Positions 24,618-32,655 of a stretch of 64,000 nt of DNA are shown here, one piece after another (the stretch's first letter is position 1; every line of letters begins with the position of its first letter). The notes beneath the pieces are model-generated. The model did not search any database. It was not told the origin of the DNA and was given only the letters and a program-made list of their open reading frames with translations. The DNA is taken from contig NC_013729.1 of assembly GCF_000024345.1 (NCBI RefSeq), forward strand, positions 6,572,001-6,636,000, in the 5' to 3' direction. A program made the translations under genes and the position numbers. The DNA is from Kribbella flavida DSM 17836 (GTDB taxonomy: Bacteria > Actinomycetota > Actinomycetes > Propionibacteriales > Kribbellaceae).

Positions 24618-25391
24618 TCAGGCCCCCTTCGGCGGGACGAGCTGGAAGTAGATCGCGGTCATCGAGAAGTTCGCGACGAACAGCAGCATGAACGTGATCA
24701 CCACCGACTGGTTCACCGCGTCGCCGACCCCCTTCGGGCCGCCGCCGGCGTTCACGCCCTTGTACGACGCGACGACCGCGGCGATGAAGCCGAAGACCAG
24801 CGCCTTGGCCTGGCCCTGCCACAGGTCGGGCAGGTGGGCGAGCGCGGTGAACGAGGCGATGTACGCGCCGGGCGTGCCGTCCTGCAGCACCACGTTGAAG
24901 ACGTAGCCGCCCATCACGCCGACCACGCTGACGAACCCGTTCAGGAAGAACGCGACCAGCATCGTGGCCAGCACCCGCGGCACCACCAGCCGATGGATCG
25001 GGTCGATGCCGAGCACCATCATCGCGTCGAGCTCCTCGCGGATCTTGCGCGAGCCGAGATCGGCGCAGATCGCCGAGCCGCCGGCACCGGCGATCAGCAG
25101 CGCGGTGGCGATCGGCGAGGCCTCCCGGACCACCGCCAGCACGGCCGCCGAGCCGGTGAACGCCTGCGCACCGAACTGCTGGATCAGGCCGCCGACCTGC
25201 AGCGCGATCACCGCGCCGAACGGAATCGCCACCAGCGCGGTCGGAATGATCGTCACGCTGGCCACGAACCAGGCCTGCTGGAGGAACTCCCGCAGCTGGA
25301 ACGGCCGGCGTACCGAGGCCCGGGCGGTGTCCAGGGCGAAGGCGAACAGCGAACCGGCGTGTTTGAGCGGGGCAGTAGCTGACACAGTCAC
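24618..25391 (-). CDS. YrbE/MlaE-type permease, first copy (YrbEA)
   Basis: 257 residues, MlaE family. The signature SRKIREELDAMMVLGIDPIHRLVVPRVLA (in pieces) lies near the middle, flanked by hydrophobic helices, and the C-terminus ends FQLVPPKGA. GTG at 25391 follows AGGAGG at good spacing. It is separated from the upstream ATPase by 157 bases that contain a large hairpin, the only long gap in the operon; everything downstream is tightly coupled. Confidence 0.94.
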   Translation of the reverse strand: MTVSATAPLKHAGSLFAFALDTARASVRRPFQLREFLQQAWFVASVTIIPTALVAIPFGAVIALQVGGLIQQFGAQAFTGSAAVLAVVREASPIATALLIAGAGGSAICADLGSRKIREELDAMMVLGIDPIHRLVVPRVLATMLVAFFLNGFVSVVGVMGGYVFNVVLQDGTPGAYIASFTALAHLPDLWQGQAKALVFGFIAAVVASYKGVNAGGGPKGVGDAVNQSVVITFMLLFVANFSMTAIYFQLVPPKGA

Positions 25392-25426
25392 GAGGCCTCC
25401 TGGTCCCGATCGAGCAGCACCCCGAA

Positions 25427-25517
25427 GGTCGTGGGGCCTCCCGGTCTGGACTGAGGAGTGGAGGGAGCGAAGCGACCGGAGCGACGAGGGAAGACCGGGA
25501 GTTCAAGCCCCACGACC
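25427..25517 (-). repeat. Bulged 21-bp hairpin inside the mce operon
   Basis: 25427-25447 pairs with 25492-25517: 10 and 11 base pairs separated by a 5-base bulge on one arm only. The 44-base loop contains GAGCGAAGCGACCGGAGCGA, purine-rich and partly repetitive. It sits between the ATPase stop and the yrbEA ribosome site on the minus strand. It could lower readthrough, stabilise the downstream mRNA, or be a small dispersed repeat. Confidence 0.7.
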
Positions 25518-25548
25518 CGCCGTGCCGGAGGCGCGGCCAAAAGCACGG

Positions 25549-26496
25549 TCACGTGGCCCCCACGACATCCGAGGCGAAGGAGCCCGGAGGCGGAGTCACC
25601 CCGTTCTGCTCGCACCACTCGCCCGGCGGACGCTGGGTCGGCCGGATCACGCCGCTGCTCGGCAGCTGCTGCAGCGGGATCGGCGGCAGGGGCGGCAGTT
25701 CCTGGTCGGCCTCGCGGGCCAGCTCGTCGGCGTCCTTCTCCTCGGACATGCCGATCGGGCCGACGCGCTGGGCGTTCAGGAACTGGCGGACCACCGGCTC
25801 CTCGCTGGACAGCAGCATCTCGCGCGGACCGAACATCGCCAGGTGCCGGTGGTACAGCAGGCCGATGTTGTCCGGCACCGTCCGGGCGGTGTTGATGTCG
25901 TGGGTGACGATCAGGCAGGTCGCCTGGGTCATCTCGTTCAGGTCGATGATCAGCTGGTTCAGGAACGCCGTCCGGACCGGGTCGAGCCCGGAGTCGGGCT
26001 CGTCGAAGAGCAGGATCTCCGGCTCCAGCACCAGCGCGCGGGCCAGCCCGGCCCGCTTGCGCATCCCGCCGGAGATCTCGCCGGGCAGCTTCTTCTCCGC
26101 ACCGACCAGGCCGACCATCTCCATCTTCTCCATCACGATGGAACGGATCTCGGACTCGGACTTGCGGGTGTGCTCGCGCAGCGGGAAGGCGACGTTGTCG
26201 TACAGGTTCATCGAGCCGAACATCGCGCCGTCCTGGAACAGCACGCCGAACAGCTTGCGCACCTCGTACAGCTGCCGCTCGGAGCAGGTGGCGATGTCGG
26301 TGCCCTCGATGTGCACGTGGCCCTGGTCGGGCTTGAGCAGGCCGATCAGCGTCTTGAGGAAAACGGACTTCCCGGTACCGGAAGGGCCCAGCATCACGCA
26401 GATCTCGCCGGCCGGCAGGGTGAGCGACACGTCGCCCCAGATCAGCTGCTTGCCGAAGGACTTCGTCAGTCCCTCGACGCGAACTTCGACGCCCAC
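25549..26496 (-). CDS. ABC transporter ATP-binding protein of the Mce system (MlaF/Mkl-like)
   Basis: 315 residues. Walker A GPSGTGKS is at 37-44, the signature ISGGMRKRAGLARAL near 145, Walker B ILLFDEPDSGLD near 165 and the switch His in IVTHD after it. The extra 60-residue Pro-rich C-terminal tail is typical of the Mkl group and is absent from proteobacterial MlaF. It powers lipid uptake through the YrbE pair. GTG at 26496 follows GAGGAGGA. It is first in the operon; from memory, the mkl gene of mycobacteria lies in the same rplL-rpoB interval, so its presence here is probably ancestral. Confidence 0.95.
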   Translation of the reverse strand: MGVEVRVEGLTKSFGKQLIWGDVSLTLPAGEICVMLGPSGTGKSVFLKTLIGLLKPDQGHVHIEGTDIATCSERQLYEVRKLFGVLFQDGAMFGSMNLYDNVAFPLREHTRKSESEIRSIVMEKMEMVGLVGAEKKLPGEISGGMRKRAGLARALVLEPEILLFDEPDSGLDPVRTAFLNQLIIDLNEMTQATCLIVTHDINTARTVPDNIGLLYHRHLAMFGPREMLLSSEEPVVRQFLNAQRVGPIGMSEEKDADELAREADQELPPLPPIPLQQLPSSGVIRPTQRPPGEWCEQNGVTPPPGSFASDVVGAT

Positions 26497-26570
26497 CGGT
26501 CCTCCTCACGGGTTTGTCAGGCAGCCCCGACCGACGACGTTCACCGGTGCAACGAGGGCGCGAGGCCCTA

Positions 26571-26617
26571 GGTTACGCACGAGTCACTTATTACGTAACC
26601 CCCGTATGTCAAGTGAT
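26571..26617. promoter_or_regulatory. Interlocked inverted repeats in the mce/acyltransferase promoter region
   Basis: GGTTACG (26571-26577) pairs with CGTAACC (26594-26600), and TCACTT (26584-26589), inside the first loop, pairs with AAGTGA (26611-26616), outside it. The centre TTACGTAA is a perfect palindrome. On the minus strand a consensus TTGACA lies at 26607-26612, with only a weak -10 (TAAGTG, 16-base spacer). The segment is AT-rich for this genome and lies 75-120 bases before the mce operon. Confidence 0.55.
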
Positions 26618-26756
26618 GAAACACCGCAGAGTCACGCTTCGGTCACACCTCGTGGGCAGGTCACGCTGCGCGGTGCCCGGGCCGGACAGGCCCGGTCGGG
26701 TACAGTCCTGGCGTCGCCCTGCGAGGTGACGAAGAGTCCAGTCGCCGGAGGAACTT

Positions 26757-28001
26757 GTGCCGCGGTCAGCTACTTGGTTGAGCCGACTGCGGGTCCGGCC
26801 GCCCCAAGGCCTCACCTCGCCGCAGCACGGGGACCAGCTCCCCCACCCGCGCTCGGAGATCCTGGCGCTGACCGGCGTCCGGGCCGCCGCAGCACTCGCG
26901 GTCGTGCTGCACCACATCGGCGTACCGGCCTCGGCGCCGGAGCCGCTGCGCAACCTGGTCCAGTCCGGCTACATCGGCGTACCGCTGTTCTTCATGCTCT
27001 CCGGGCTGGTGCTGGCCTGGAACTACTCGACCTTGACGGTCACCTCGGGCAGCCGGCTGTGGCGGTTCTACATCGCCCGGATCGCGCGCGTGATGCCGTT
27101 GTACTGGGTCGTCCTGCTGTACCTGGTCGCCCAGCGCGCCGCGCACGGCGTACCGCAGGACTCGCTGTGGCGGCACCTGCTCGGGATCCAGGCCTGGTCG
27201 GGCGACTACGCGATCGGCCAGGGCAGCTACAACCCGCCCGGCTGGTCGATCTGCGTCGAACTCTTCCTGTACGCCGTGTTCCCGTTGCTGATCCCGGTGA
27301 TCGTGCTGGTCTCCAAGCGGTTCGGGGCCGCCGGGCTGGTCGGCGTGATCGCCGTCGCGTTCGCGGTGCAGGTGTTCCTGGTCGCGCTGTTCACCGCCGA
27401 GGGATGGGCGTTCCTGTCGGTGAAGGACCCGTCCTCGGGGCACCGCTGGTTGTACCGCAATCCGCTGCCGCGACTGTCGGAGTTCGTGATCGGGATGTCG
27501 CTGGCGCTCCTGCTGCTGCGCGGGTTCAAGCTGCGCGTTCGGGTCGCCGGCTGGGTGCAGGCCGGGTGCGTGACGGTGGTGCTGGTGCTCGCCGCGCTCG
27601 GGCCGAGCCACGCCCGGTGGATGCTGCCCGCGTTCTACGGCGCGATCTGGACCGTGCCGTTCGCCGTTCTGCTGCTGGCGCTGGCCGCGGCGCCGGCCGC
27701 CTGGTTGTCGCGGTTCTTCGCGACCCGGGTGCTGGTCACGCTGGGGACCGCCAGCTACGCCGTCTATCTGACCCATCGGCCGTTGCTGTCGTTCCTCGGC
27801 AAGGACCGCGGCAGCATGGTCGCGGACCCGGCCGGCTGGGCGCCGTACGCCGGGGTGGTGGTGGTCGCCGGGCTGTGCCTGCTGATCGGCGAAGGCGCCC
27901 ACCGGCTGATCGAGGTCCCGGCGCGCCGGCTGGTCCTGCGGCTGGTCCCGAAACCGCCTCCCGTGATCACGGAGCGTGCCCGCACGGAGGTGTCGGCGTG
28001 A
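26757..28001 (+). CDS. Acyltransferase family 3 membrane protein
   Basis: 414 residues, integral membrane O-acyltransferase (OafA/NodX type) that transfers acetyl or other acyl groups to cell-surface sugars or lipids. The opening RSEILALTGVRAAAALAVVLHH carries Arg42 and His52/His53, matching the family's catalytic Arg-(x9-10)-His. About ten hydrophobic helices follow, with the conserved PPGWSICVELFLYAVFP segment in the middle. GTG at 26757 follows GGAGG. It overlaps a second, shorter homologue downstream. The acceptor substrate is unknown. Confidence 0.88.
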   Translation: MPRSATWLSRLRVRPPQGLTSPQHGDQLPHPRSEILALTGVRAAAALAVVLHHIGVPASAPEPLRNLVQSGYIGVPLFFMLSGLVLAWNYSTLTVTSGSRLWRFYIARIARVMPLYWVVLLYLVAQRAAHGVPQDSLWRHLLGIQAWSGDYAIGQGSYNPPGWSICVELFLYAVFPLLIPVIVLVSKRFGAAGLVGVIAVAFAVQVFLVALFTAEGWAFLSVKDPSSGHRWLYRNPLPRLSEFVIGMSLALLLLRGFKLRVRVAGWVQAGCVTVVLVLAALGPSHARWMLPAFYGAIWTVPFAVLLLALAAAPAAWLSRFFATRVLVTLGTASYAVYLTHRPLLSFLGKDRGSMVADPAGWAPYAGVVVVAGLCLLIGEGAHRLIEVPARRLVLRLVPKPPPVITERARTEVSA

Positions 28002-28873
28002 GCGGTCTCACATCGGTCTCCGAGGGCGCGGCGCTGTCCCATCCCCGGCCGGAGGTTCTGGCCTTGACCGGTCTGCGCGGACTGGCCGGCCTCGCGGTGG
28101 TCGCGTCGTCGGTCGGGATGTGGCGGGGGGCACCGTGGTACCTGAACGACCTGATGGACGCGGTCGCGGTCACGCTTCCGTTCTTTTTCCTGCTGTCCGG
28201 ATTCGTGCTGGCCTACAACTACCCCGGGCTCGGCTTCGGCTCCGGGCGCCGGGTACTCGGTCGGTACGCGATGGCACGCATCGCCCGGATCGTGCCGCTG
28301 TTCGTGGTCGTCGGAGTGGCCGTACTGCTGCTGGGTGAGCTGAACGGGGGCGACTGGGTCCATGACGTGTACGCCGAGCAGACCTGGTTCGTCGGCACGC
28401 TGGCTCTCTGCTACCTGGTCTATCCACTGCTGGCCCGGCCGATCGCCGCGTCCCCCGCGATCGCGGCCGGCTGCGCGCTGGTGATTGCCACGATCCTGCT
28501 GGGCCTGCACCTGAGCACCGAGACCGACTTCGGCCGCGTCCCGTTCAGCTGGTTGCCGGTCTTCGTGCTCGGGATGGCGTTGGCCTCCCGGCCCCCCGGC
28601 CTGCTCACGGCGGCGCCCACTCGCTGGCTGACTGCCCCGATCCTGGTGCGGCTCGGCGTGATCGGGTATCCGCTGTACCTGCTGCAGGCGCTGGTCGTGC
28701 ACGGCTTCGGTGGGGTCCACGCGGGCACGGTGTCGAACGCCCTGCTCGCCCTCGGCTGGATCGGCCTGACGGTCCTGGCCGCGGACGGCGCTCACCGCTA
28801 CGTCGGCGTACCGGCTCGGCGTGCGGTGCTCGACCTGGCCCGCCGCGCCGACCGCCGGACGGCGCGGCGGTGA
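27998..28873 (+). CDS. Acyltransferase-3-like protein lacking the catalytic histidine
   Basis: 291 residues, coupled to the previous gene by a GTGA overlap with GGAGG upstream. It is plainly a paralogue: PRPEVLALTGLRGLAGLAVVAS aligns with the same region of the upstream protein, but the two catalytic-position histidines are replaced by Ser37-Ser38. It is about 120 residues shorter and lacks the PPGWSICVE segment. The rest still has eight or so membrane helices and is in frame without stops. A non-catalytic partner subunit of the upstream enzyme is a reasonable inference; decay after duplication is the alternative. Confidence 0.82.
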   Translation: MSGLTSVSEGAALSHPRPEVLALTGLRGLAGLAVVASSVGMWRGAPWYLNDLMDAVAVTLPFFFLLSGFVLAYNYPGLGFGSGRRVLGRYAMARIARIVPLFVVVGVAVLLLGELNGGDWVHDVYAEQTWFVGTLALCYLVYPLLARPIAASPAIAAGCALVIATILLGLHLSTETDFGRVPFSWLPVFVLGMALASRPPGLLTAAPTRWLTAPILVRLGVIGYPLYLLQALVVHGFGGVHAGTVSNALLALGWIGLTVLAADGAHRYVGVPARRAVLDLARRADRRTARR

Positions 28874-28878
28874 CATGA

Positions 28879-28910
28879 CGAAGGGCGGCCCCTGACGGGA
28901 CCGCCCTTCG
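28879..28910. terminator. Bidirectional terminator hairpin between the acyltransferases and rplL
   Basis: Ten-bp perfect stem CGAAGGGCGG (28879-28888) with 28901-28910, lying between the convergent stops of the acyltransferase pair (28873) and rplL (28946). Confidence 0.75.
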
Positions 28911-28945
28911 GCGTACTGCTGGGTGTGCGGCTCACGCCGCACAGG

Positions 28946-29332
28946 TCACTTGAGGGTGACGGTGGCGCCGGCGCCCTCGAGGGCCTCCTTGGCCTTCTCC
29001 GCGGCGGCCTTGTCGACCTTCTCGAGGATGGCCTTCGGCGCGCTCTCGACGAGGTCCTTGGCCTCCTTCAGGCCGAGGCTCGTGAGGCCACGCACCTCCT
29101 TGATGACCTGGATCTTCTTCTCGCCGGCCGACTCGAGAACGACGTCGAACTCGTCCTGCTCGACAGCCTCTTCGGCCGGGGCGCCGGGGGCGCCCGGGGC
29201 GGCGGCGACGGCGACGGGAGCGGCGGCGGTCACGCCGAACTCCTCCTCGAACGCCTTCACGAACTCGGAGAGCTCGAGCAGGGTCAGTTCCTTGAACTGG
29301 CCGAGCAGCTCTTCGGTGCTGAGCTTCGCCAT
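28946..29332 (-). CDS. rplL: 50S ribosomal protein L7/L12
   Basis: 128 residues. N-terminal dimerisation domain ([21 protein letters not shown]), Ala/Gly-rich hinge (about residues 38-56) and the C-terminal factor-binding domain with [24 protein letters not shown]. It forms the stalk multimer with L10 and recruits translation GTPases. ATG at 29332 is preceded by AAGGA; it follows rplJ by 67 bases. Confidence 0.98.
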   Translation of the reverse strand: MAKLSTEELLGQFKELTLLELSEFVKAFEEEFGVTAAAPVAVAAAPGAPGAPAEEAVEQDEFDVVLESAGEKKIQVIKEVRGLTSLGLKEAKDLVESAPKAILEKVDKAAAEKAKEALEGAGATVTLK

Positions 29333-29399
29333 GGTGGCGGTCCTTCCTGAACGTCTGACTTGATGATCACTGAATGGGGTGTTGCGTGAGTCGAACGGG

Positions 29400-30023
29400 T
29401 CAGCTGTCAGCCGACGCGGTCTCCTCGGTGCTCGCCTCGGCAGGTGCGTCGGCGGGTGCGTCCTGCACCGCTTCCGCAGCCGGAGCCTCGGCCGCCGCGG
29501 GGGCGTCCTCGGCCGGCAGCTTGTCCTGCAGCGCCGCGAACAGGCGCGCGGCCTGCGACAGCGGAGCAGCGAACAACGACACCGCCTGCTGCGGAGCCGC
29601 CTTCATCGCACCTGCGAGCTTCGCGAGGAGAACCTCACGCGACTCCAGGTCAGCGAGCTTGTTGATCTCGTCGGAGCCGAGTGCCTTTCCGTCCAGCACA
29701 CCGCCCTTGATGACGAGAAGGGGATTGGCCTTGGCGAAGTCACGCAGCCCCTTGGCCGCGACCACCGGGTCGCCCTTGATGAAGGCGATGGCCGACGGAC
29801 CCTGCAGGAGCGAGTCGAAGGACTCCACCCCGGCGTCCTTGGCCGCGATCTTGGTCAGCGTGTTCTTCACCACGGCGTAGTTCACGTCGTCACCGAGCGT
29901 AGTGCGGAGCTGCCGCAGCTGCGCCACGGTGAGTCCGCGGTACTCGGTCAGCACGGCGCCGTTGGAGTTCCTGAAGTTCTCAGTGAGCTCTGCGACGTCG
30001 GCGGCCTTGTCCGGCCTCGCCAT
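29400..30023 (-). CDS. rplJ: 50S ribosomal protein L10
   Basis: 207 residues. The N-terminal rRNA-binding part ([33 protein letters not shown] in pieces) is followed by [13 protein letters not shown] and the helix that binds L12 dimers. The last 40 residues form an Ala/Glu-rich acidic tail, longer than in E. coli but usual for actinobacteria. ATG at 30023 follows GGAAGGAG. Expression is probably controlled by the leader directly upstream. Confidence 0.98.
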   Translation of the reverse strand: MARPDKAADVAELTENFRNSNGAVLTEYRGLTVAQLRQLRTTLGDDVNYAVVKNTLTKIAAKDAGVESFDSLLQGPSAIAFIKGDPVVAAKGLRDFAKANPLLVIKGGVLDGKALGSDEINKLADLESREVLLAKLAGAMKAAPQQAVSLFAAPLSQAARLFAALQDKLPAEDAPAAAEAPAAEAVQDAPADAPAEASTEETASADS

Positions 30024-30087
30024 GGGTCTCCTTCCGCCCTGTCTTCCGACAGAGTTGGACTTGTCTGCCACACCGCCGACCCACACA

Positions 30088-30119
30088 ACAAAAACGCCCC
30101 TGCGCAGGCGCAAGGGCGT
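30088..30119 (-). terminator. Attenuator terminator after the L10 leader
   Basis: A stem of 11-12 bp (30094-30119 folds on itself) is followed on the minus strand by TTTTGTTGTG, one of the few textbook intrinsic terminators in the window. It lies between the L10 leader and rplJ, as expected for transcriptional attenuation. Confidence 0.8.
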
Positions 30120-30226
30120 GAACATGTCGAACTGTTTCACTTCCAAGTCACCTGCGCGGGCCGCCCACTCTGTGGGACCTTCAGTCACCTGGCTCACACC
30201 AGGACGACAACCAGCGGTCTTCGGCA
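30120..30226 (-). ncRNA. Ribosomal protein L10 leader
   Basis: Minus-strand RNA beginning near 30226 contains CCGAAGACCGCTGGTTGTC, the kink-turn-like opening known from L10 leaders, with the matching CGCGCAGGTG-type partner further on. In known examples the L10(L12)4 complex binds here and represses its own operon. The assignment rests on recognised sequence and position, not a covariance search. Confidence 0.75.
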
Positions 30227-30232
30227 AGGTCA

Positions 30233-30261
30233 AGAGTAACCGCCGCCACCGGTCCCACCAA
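30233..30261 (-). promoter_or_regulatory. Probable rplJL promoter
   Basis: Minus strand TTGGTG (30256-30261), 17-base spacer, TACTCT (30233-30238), immediately before the L10 leader, with a start predicted near 30226. It lies just upstream of the leader and close to the end of the MFS gene. Confidence 0.6.
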
Positions 30262-30266
30262 ATCGG

Positions 30267-31454
30267 TCACTCCACCGGTCGTGGCCGGGCGGGGATCCAG
30301 CGGTTCATGGCGAGCGCCGCGGCCCAGCCGGTCAGGCCCATCACCAGGATCGCCGGGCCCAGCGCCGTGGCCGCGGTGACCGCCGACAGCAGGAACGGCC
30401 CGCCCGCGCTGCCGGAGTCCGCGAACAGCCGGAAAGCGCCGAGGAACTGCGCCCGGCCGGCCGGTGGAGAGGCGTCCGCGCCGAGCGTCATGATCACGCC
30501 GGCGCCGAGGCCGTTGCCCAGACCCATCAGCAGGGCGACCGCGGTCAGCGTGGTCCCGGAGTGCGTGAGCGGCAGGAGCAGGTGGGCCAGGCCGAGGACG
30601 AGCATGGACGGTACGGCGACCCACTTGCGGCCGAAGCGGTCCATCACCGAGCCGGCCGGATAGAAGAGCAGCATGTCGACCGCGCCGGACAGGCCGAAGA
30701 TGATGCTGGTCGTCTGCGGGTCCAGGCCGATGTGCTCGGCCCAGAGCGGGATCACCACCTGGCGGGACGCCCGGACGGCGCCGACCAGCAGGGCGCCGAC
30801 GCCGAGGGTCCGCAGCACGGGGAGATGCTCGCGGATCACCGCGCGGGTGGACTGCATGACGACCGGCCGGGCCCGGCGGTTGCGGCGTACGGACTCGAGG
30901 TCGGGCAGGCTCAGCAGGACGACGCAGGCCAGGGCAGCGGCGACCAGGTGCACCCAGTAGGCGCCGTCGGTGCCGAGGAAGCGCATCACGAAGGCGCCGA
31001 TGAACGGGCCGAGGAACGACCCGATCCGCTGCACGCCGCCGAGCGTGGACAGCGCCCGGGCCCGCAGTTCGAGCGGGACGGCCTCGCTCAGGTACGCCTG
31101 CCGGGCGAGCCCCCAGACCGAGGCGGCCAGGCCGGTCGCACCGATGGCGATGGCCAGACCCCAGACCGTCGGCACCAGCAGGCAGGCGGCCAGGGCGACG
31201 GAGACCAGGCCGGTCGCCAGCAGCATCGCGCGGCGTTCGCCGATCCTCGCGGTCAGCGTGCCGGCCGGGATGTCGCCGAGGACCTGGCCGACGCCGGCCG
31301 CTGCGACGACCAGCCCGGCCACCGCGAACGACGCGCCGAGGTCACGGGCCGACAGGGCGACCACGGGAGCGATCGCCCCCTGACCGATGCCGTAGAGCAA
31401 CGCCGGCAGGTAGACCGAGGGCGCGATCTTCCACAGACTGACCGGGGCATCCAT
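30267..31454 (-). CDS. MFS transporter of the KDG/D-amino acid locus
   Basis: 395 residues with about twelve hydrophobic helices; the loop DIPAGTLTARIGERRAM after helix 2 is the MFS A-motif and VMDRFGRKWVAVPSM is its repeat in the second half. It is the last gene of the minus-strand operon kinase-IclR-RidA-MFS, 42 bases after the ridA-like gene. Its position suggests it imports the substrate of this locus (perhaps an acylated amino-aldonic acid), but the substrate is not readable from sequence and an exporter is possible. Confidence 0.85.
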   Translation of the reverse strand: MDAPVSLWKIAPSVYLPALLYGIGQGAIAPVVALSARDLGASFAVAGLVVAAAGVGQVLGDIPAGTLTARIGERRAMLLATGLVSVALAACLLVPTVWGLAIAIGATGLAASVWGLARQAYLSEAVPLELRARALSTLGGVQRIGSFLGPFIGAFVMRFLGTDGAYWVHLVAAALACVVLLSLPDLESVRRNRRARPVVMQSTRAVIREHLPVLRTLGVGALLVGAVRASRQVVIPLWAEHIGLDPQTTSIIFGLSGAVDMLLFYPAGSVMDRFGRKWVAVPSMLVLGLAHLLLPLTHSGTTLTAVALLMGLGNGLGAGVIMTLGADASPPAGRAQFLGAFRLFADSGSAGGPFLLSAVTAATALGPAILVMGLTGWAAALAMNRWIPARPRPVE

Positions 31455-31496
31455 CCCGGCTATCGTCCCATCCTCAACTACCTGGGACGACGGCGG

Positions 31497-31901
31497 TCAG
31501 GACAGGACGGCGAGGGCGTCGATCTCGACCAGCATCTGCTCCAGCGGCAGGCCGGTGAACACGGTGGTCCGCGACGGCAGCACACCGCTGGGGGTGCGGG
31601 CGCCGACGAACTCGGCGTACGCCTCGTTCATCGGGCCGAACAGGTCGCGCGAGGGCAGGTAGACACGCAGCATCAGCACGTCGTCGAAGCTCGCGCCACC
31701 GGCCTCGAGAATCGCCTCGACGTTCTGCAGGACCCGGGTGGTCTGCGCCTTCACGTCCCCGGCGAAGACGAACTCGCCGCTGGCCGGGTCGACCGAGCCC
31801 TGGCCCGACACCTGCAGGAGGTTGCCCTTGCGCACTCCCTGGGAGAAGACAGGCATCGGCGCGGGGGCATCGGGGGTGGAGACGGCAGTCTTGTCGGACA
31901 T
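31497..31901 (-). CDS. RidA family enamine/imine deaminase
   Basis: 134 residues of the YjgF/YER057c/UK114 family, with FSQGVRKGNLLQVSGQGSVDP at the start, the conserved Arg in VLMLRVYLP and the C-terminal LPLEQMLVEIDALAVL. RidA proteins hydrolyse reactive enamines and imines released by PLP-dependent dehydratases. Since a PLP-dependent dehydratase gene lies across the divergent promoter, its job here is probably to speed release of the 2-oxo product. ATG at 31901 follows GAGAGGA; 16 bases behind the regulator gene. Confidence 0.92.
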   Translation of the reverse strand: MSDKTAVSTPDAPAPMPVFSQGVRKGNLLQVSGQGSVDPASGEFVFAGDVKAQTTRVLQNVEAILEAGGASFDDVLMLRVYLPSRDLFGPMNEAYAEFVGARTPSGVLPSRTTVFTGLPLEQMLVEIDALAVLS

Positions 31902-31917
31902 TCGGGGTTCCTCTCGG

Positions 31918-32655
31918 TCAGTGGTCGTAGTCGGCGCCGATGGCGGCGGTGGTAGCCAGCAGTTCCGGCAGCAGCTCCAGGACCTGCTCGTAGTTCAGCA
32001 GCACGTCCGGCACCGAGATCGAGACGGCGCCGACCACCCGGCCGGAGCGCTCGGTGATCGGCGCGCCGATGCAGTTGATGAACGACTCGTGCTCGGCCCG
32101 GTCCTGCGCCCAGCCCTGGGCCCGGACCTTGTCCAGCTCGTCGCGCAGCTCGTCCGGCCCGGGGATCGTGTTCGGCGTGAACCGGTGGTACTCGATCGAC
32201 GCCAGCAACGCCTCCCGCTGCCGCTTCGGCTGCGCGGCCAGCAGCACCTTGCCGACCGCCGTACAGTGCAGGGCCGCCGGGACGCCGACCTGCGAGTACA
32301 TCCGCACCGACTGCACGCTGTCGAGCTTGTCGATGTAGATGACCTGCCCGTTCTCGTACGCCGCCAGGTGCACGGTCTGCCCGGTCCGCTGGTTCAGCTG
32401 CCGCAGATGCGGGGCCGCCACGCCCCGTACGACGTGCTGCTCGCGCGCCGCGTCGGCCAGGGAGAACAGCCGCGAGCCCAGCCGGTAGCGGTGCGACTCG
32501 TCGCGCCGGACGAACCGCTCGGCCTCCATCGTGCGCAGCAGCCGCAGCACTGTCGTCTTGTGCACGTCGAGCTCGGTCGCGAGCTGGTCCAGCGACCGAT
32601 CGCCCTCCCCCAGGCTCACCAGAATCTGCAGGGCTCTGCCCAAGCTCTGACTCAC
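31918..32655 (-). CDS. IclR family transcriptional regulator
   Basis: 245 residues: winged helix-turn-helix at about residues 3-65 (SLGRALQILVSLGEGDRSLDQLATELDVHKTTVLRLLRTME in pieces) and the IclR effector domain (LNQRTGQTVHLAAYENGQVIYIDKLDS, then ALHCTAVGKVLLA). GTG at 32655 is chosen because it overlaps the kinase stop as GTGA, with GGGAGG upstream. It likely controls both divergent operons through the repeats at 33729-33757, with KDG, KDPG or the starting amino acid as effector (inference). Confidence 0.92.
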   Translation of the reverse strand: MSQSLGRALQILVSLGEGDRSLDQLATELDVHKTTVLRLLRTMEAERFVRRDESHRYRLGSRLFSLADAAREQHVVRGVAAPHLRQLNQRTGQTVHLAAYENGQVIYIDKLDSVQSVRMYSQVGVPAALHCTAVGKVLLAAQPKRQREALLASIEYHRFTPNTIPGPDELRDELDKVRAQGWAQDRAEHESFINCIGAPITERSGRVVGAVSISVPDVLLNYEQVLELLPELLATTAAIGADYDH

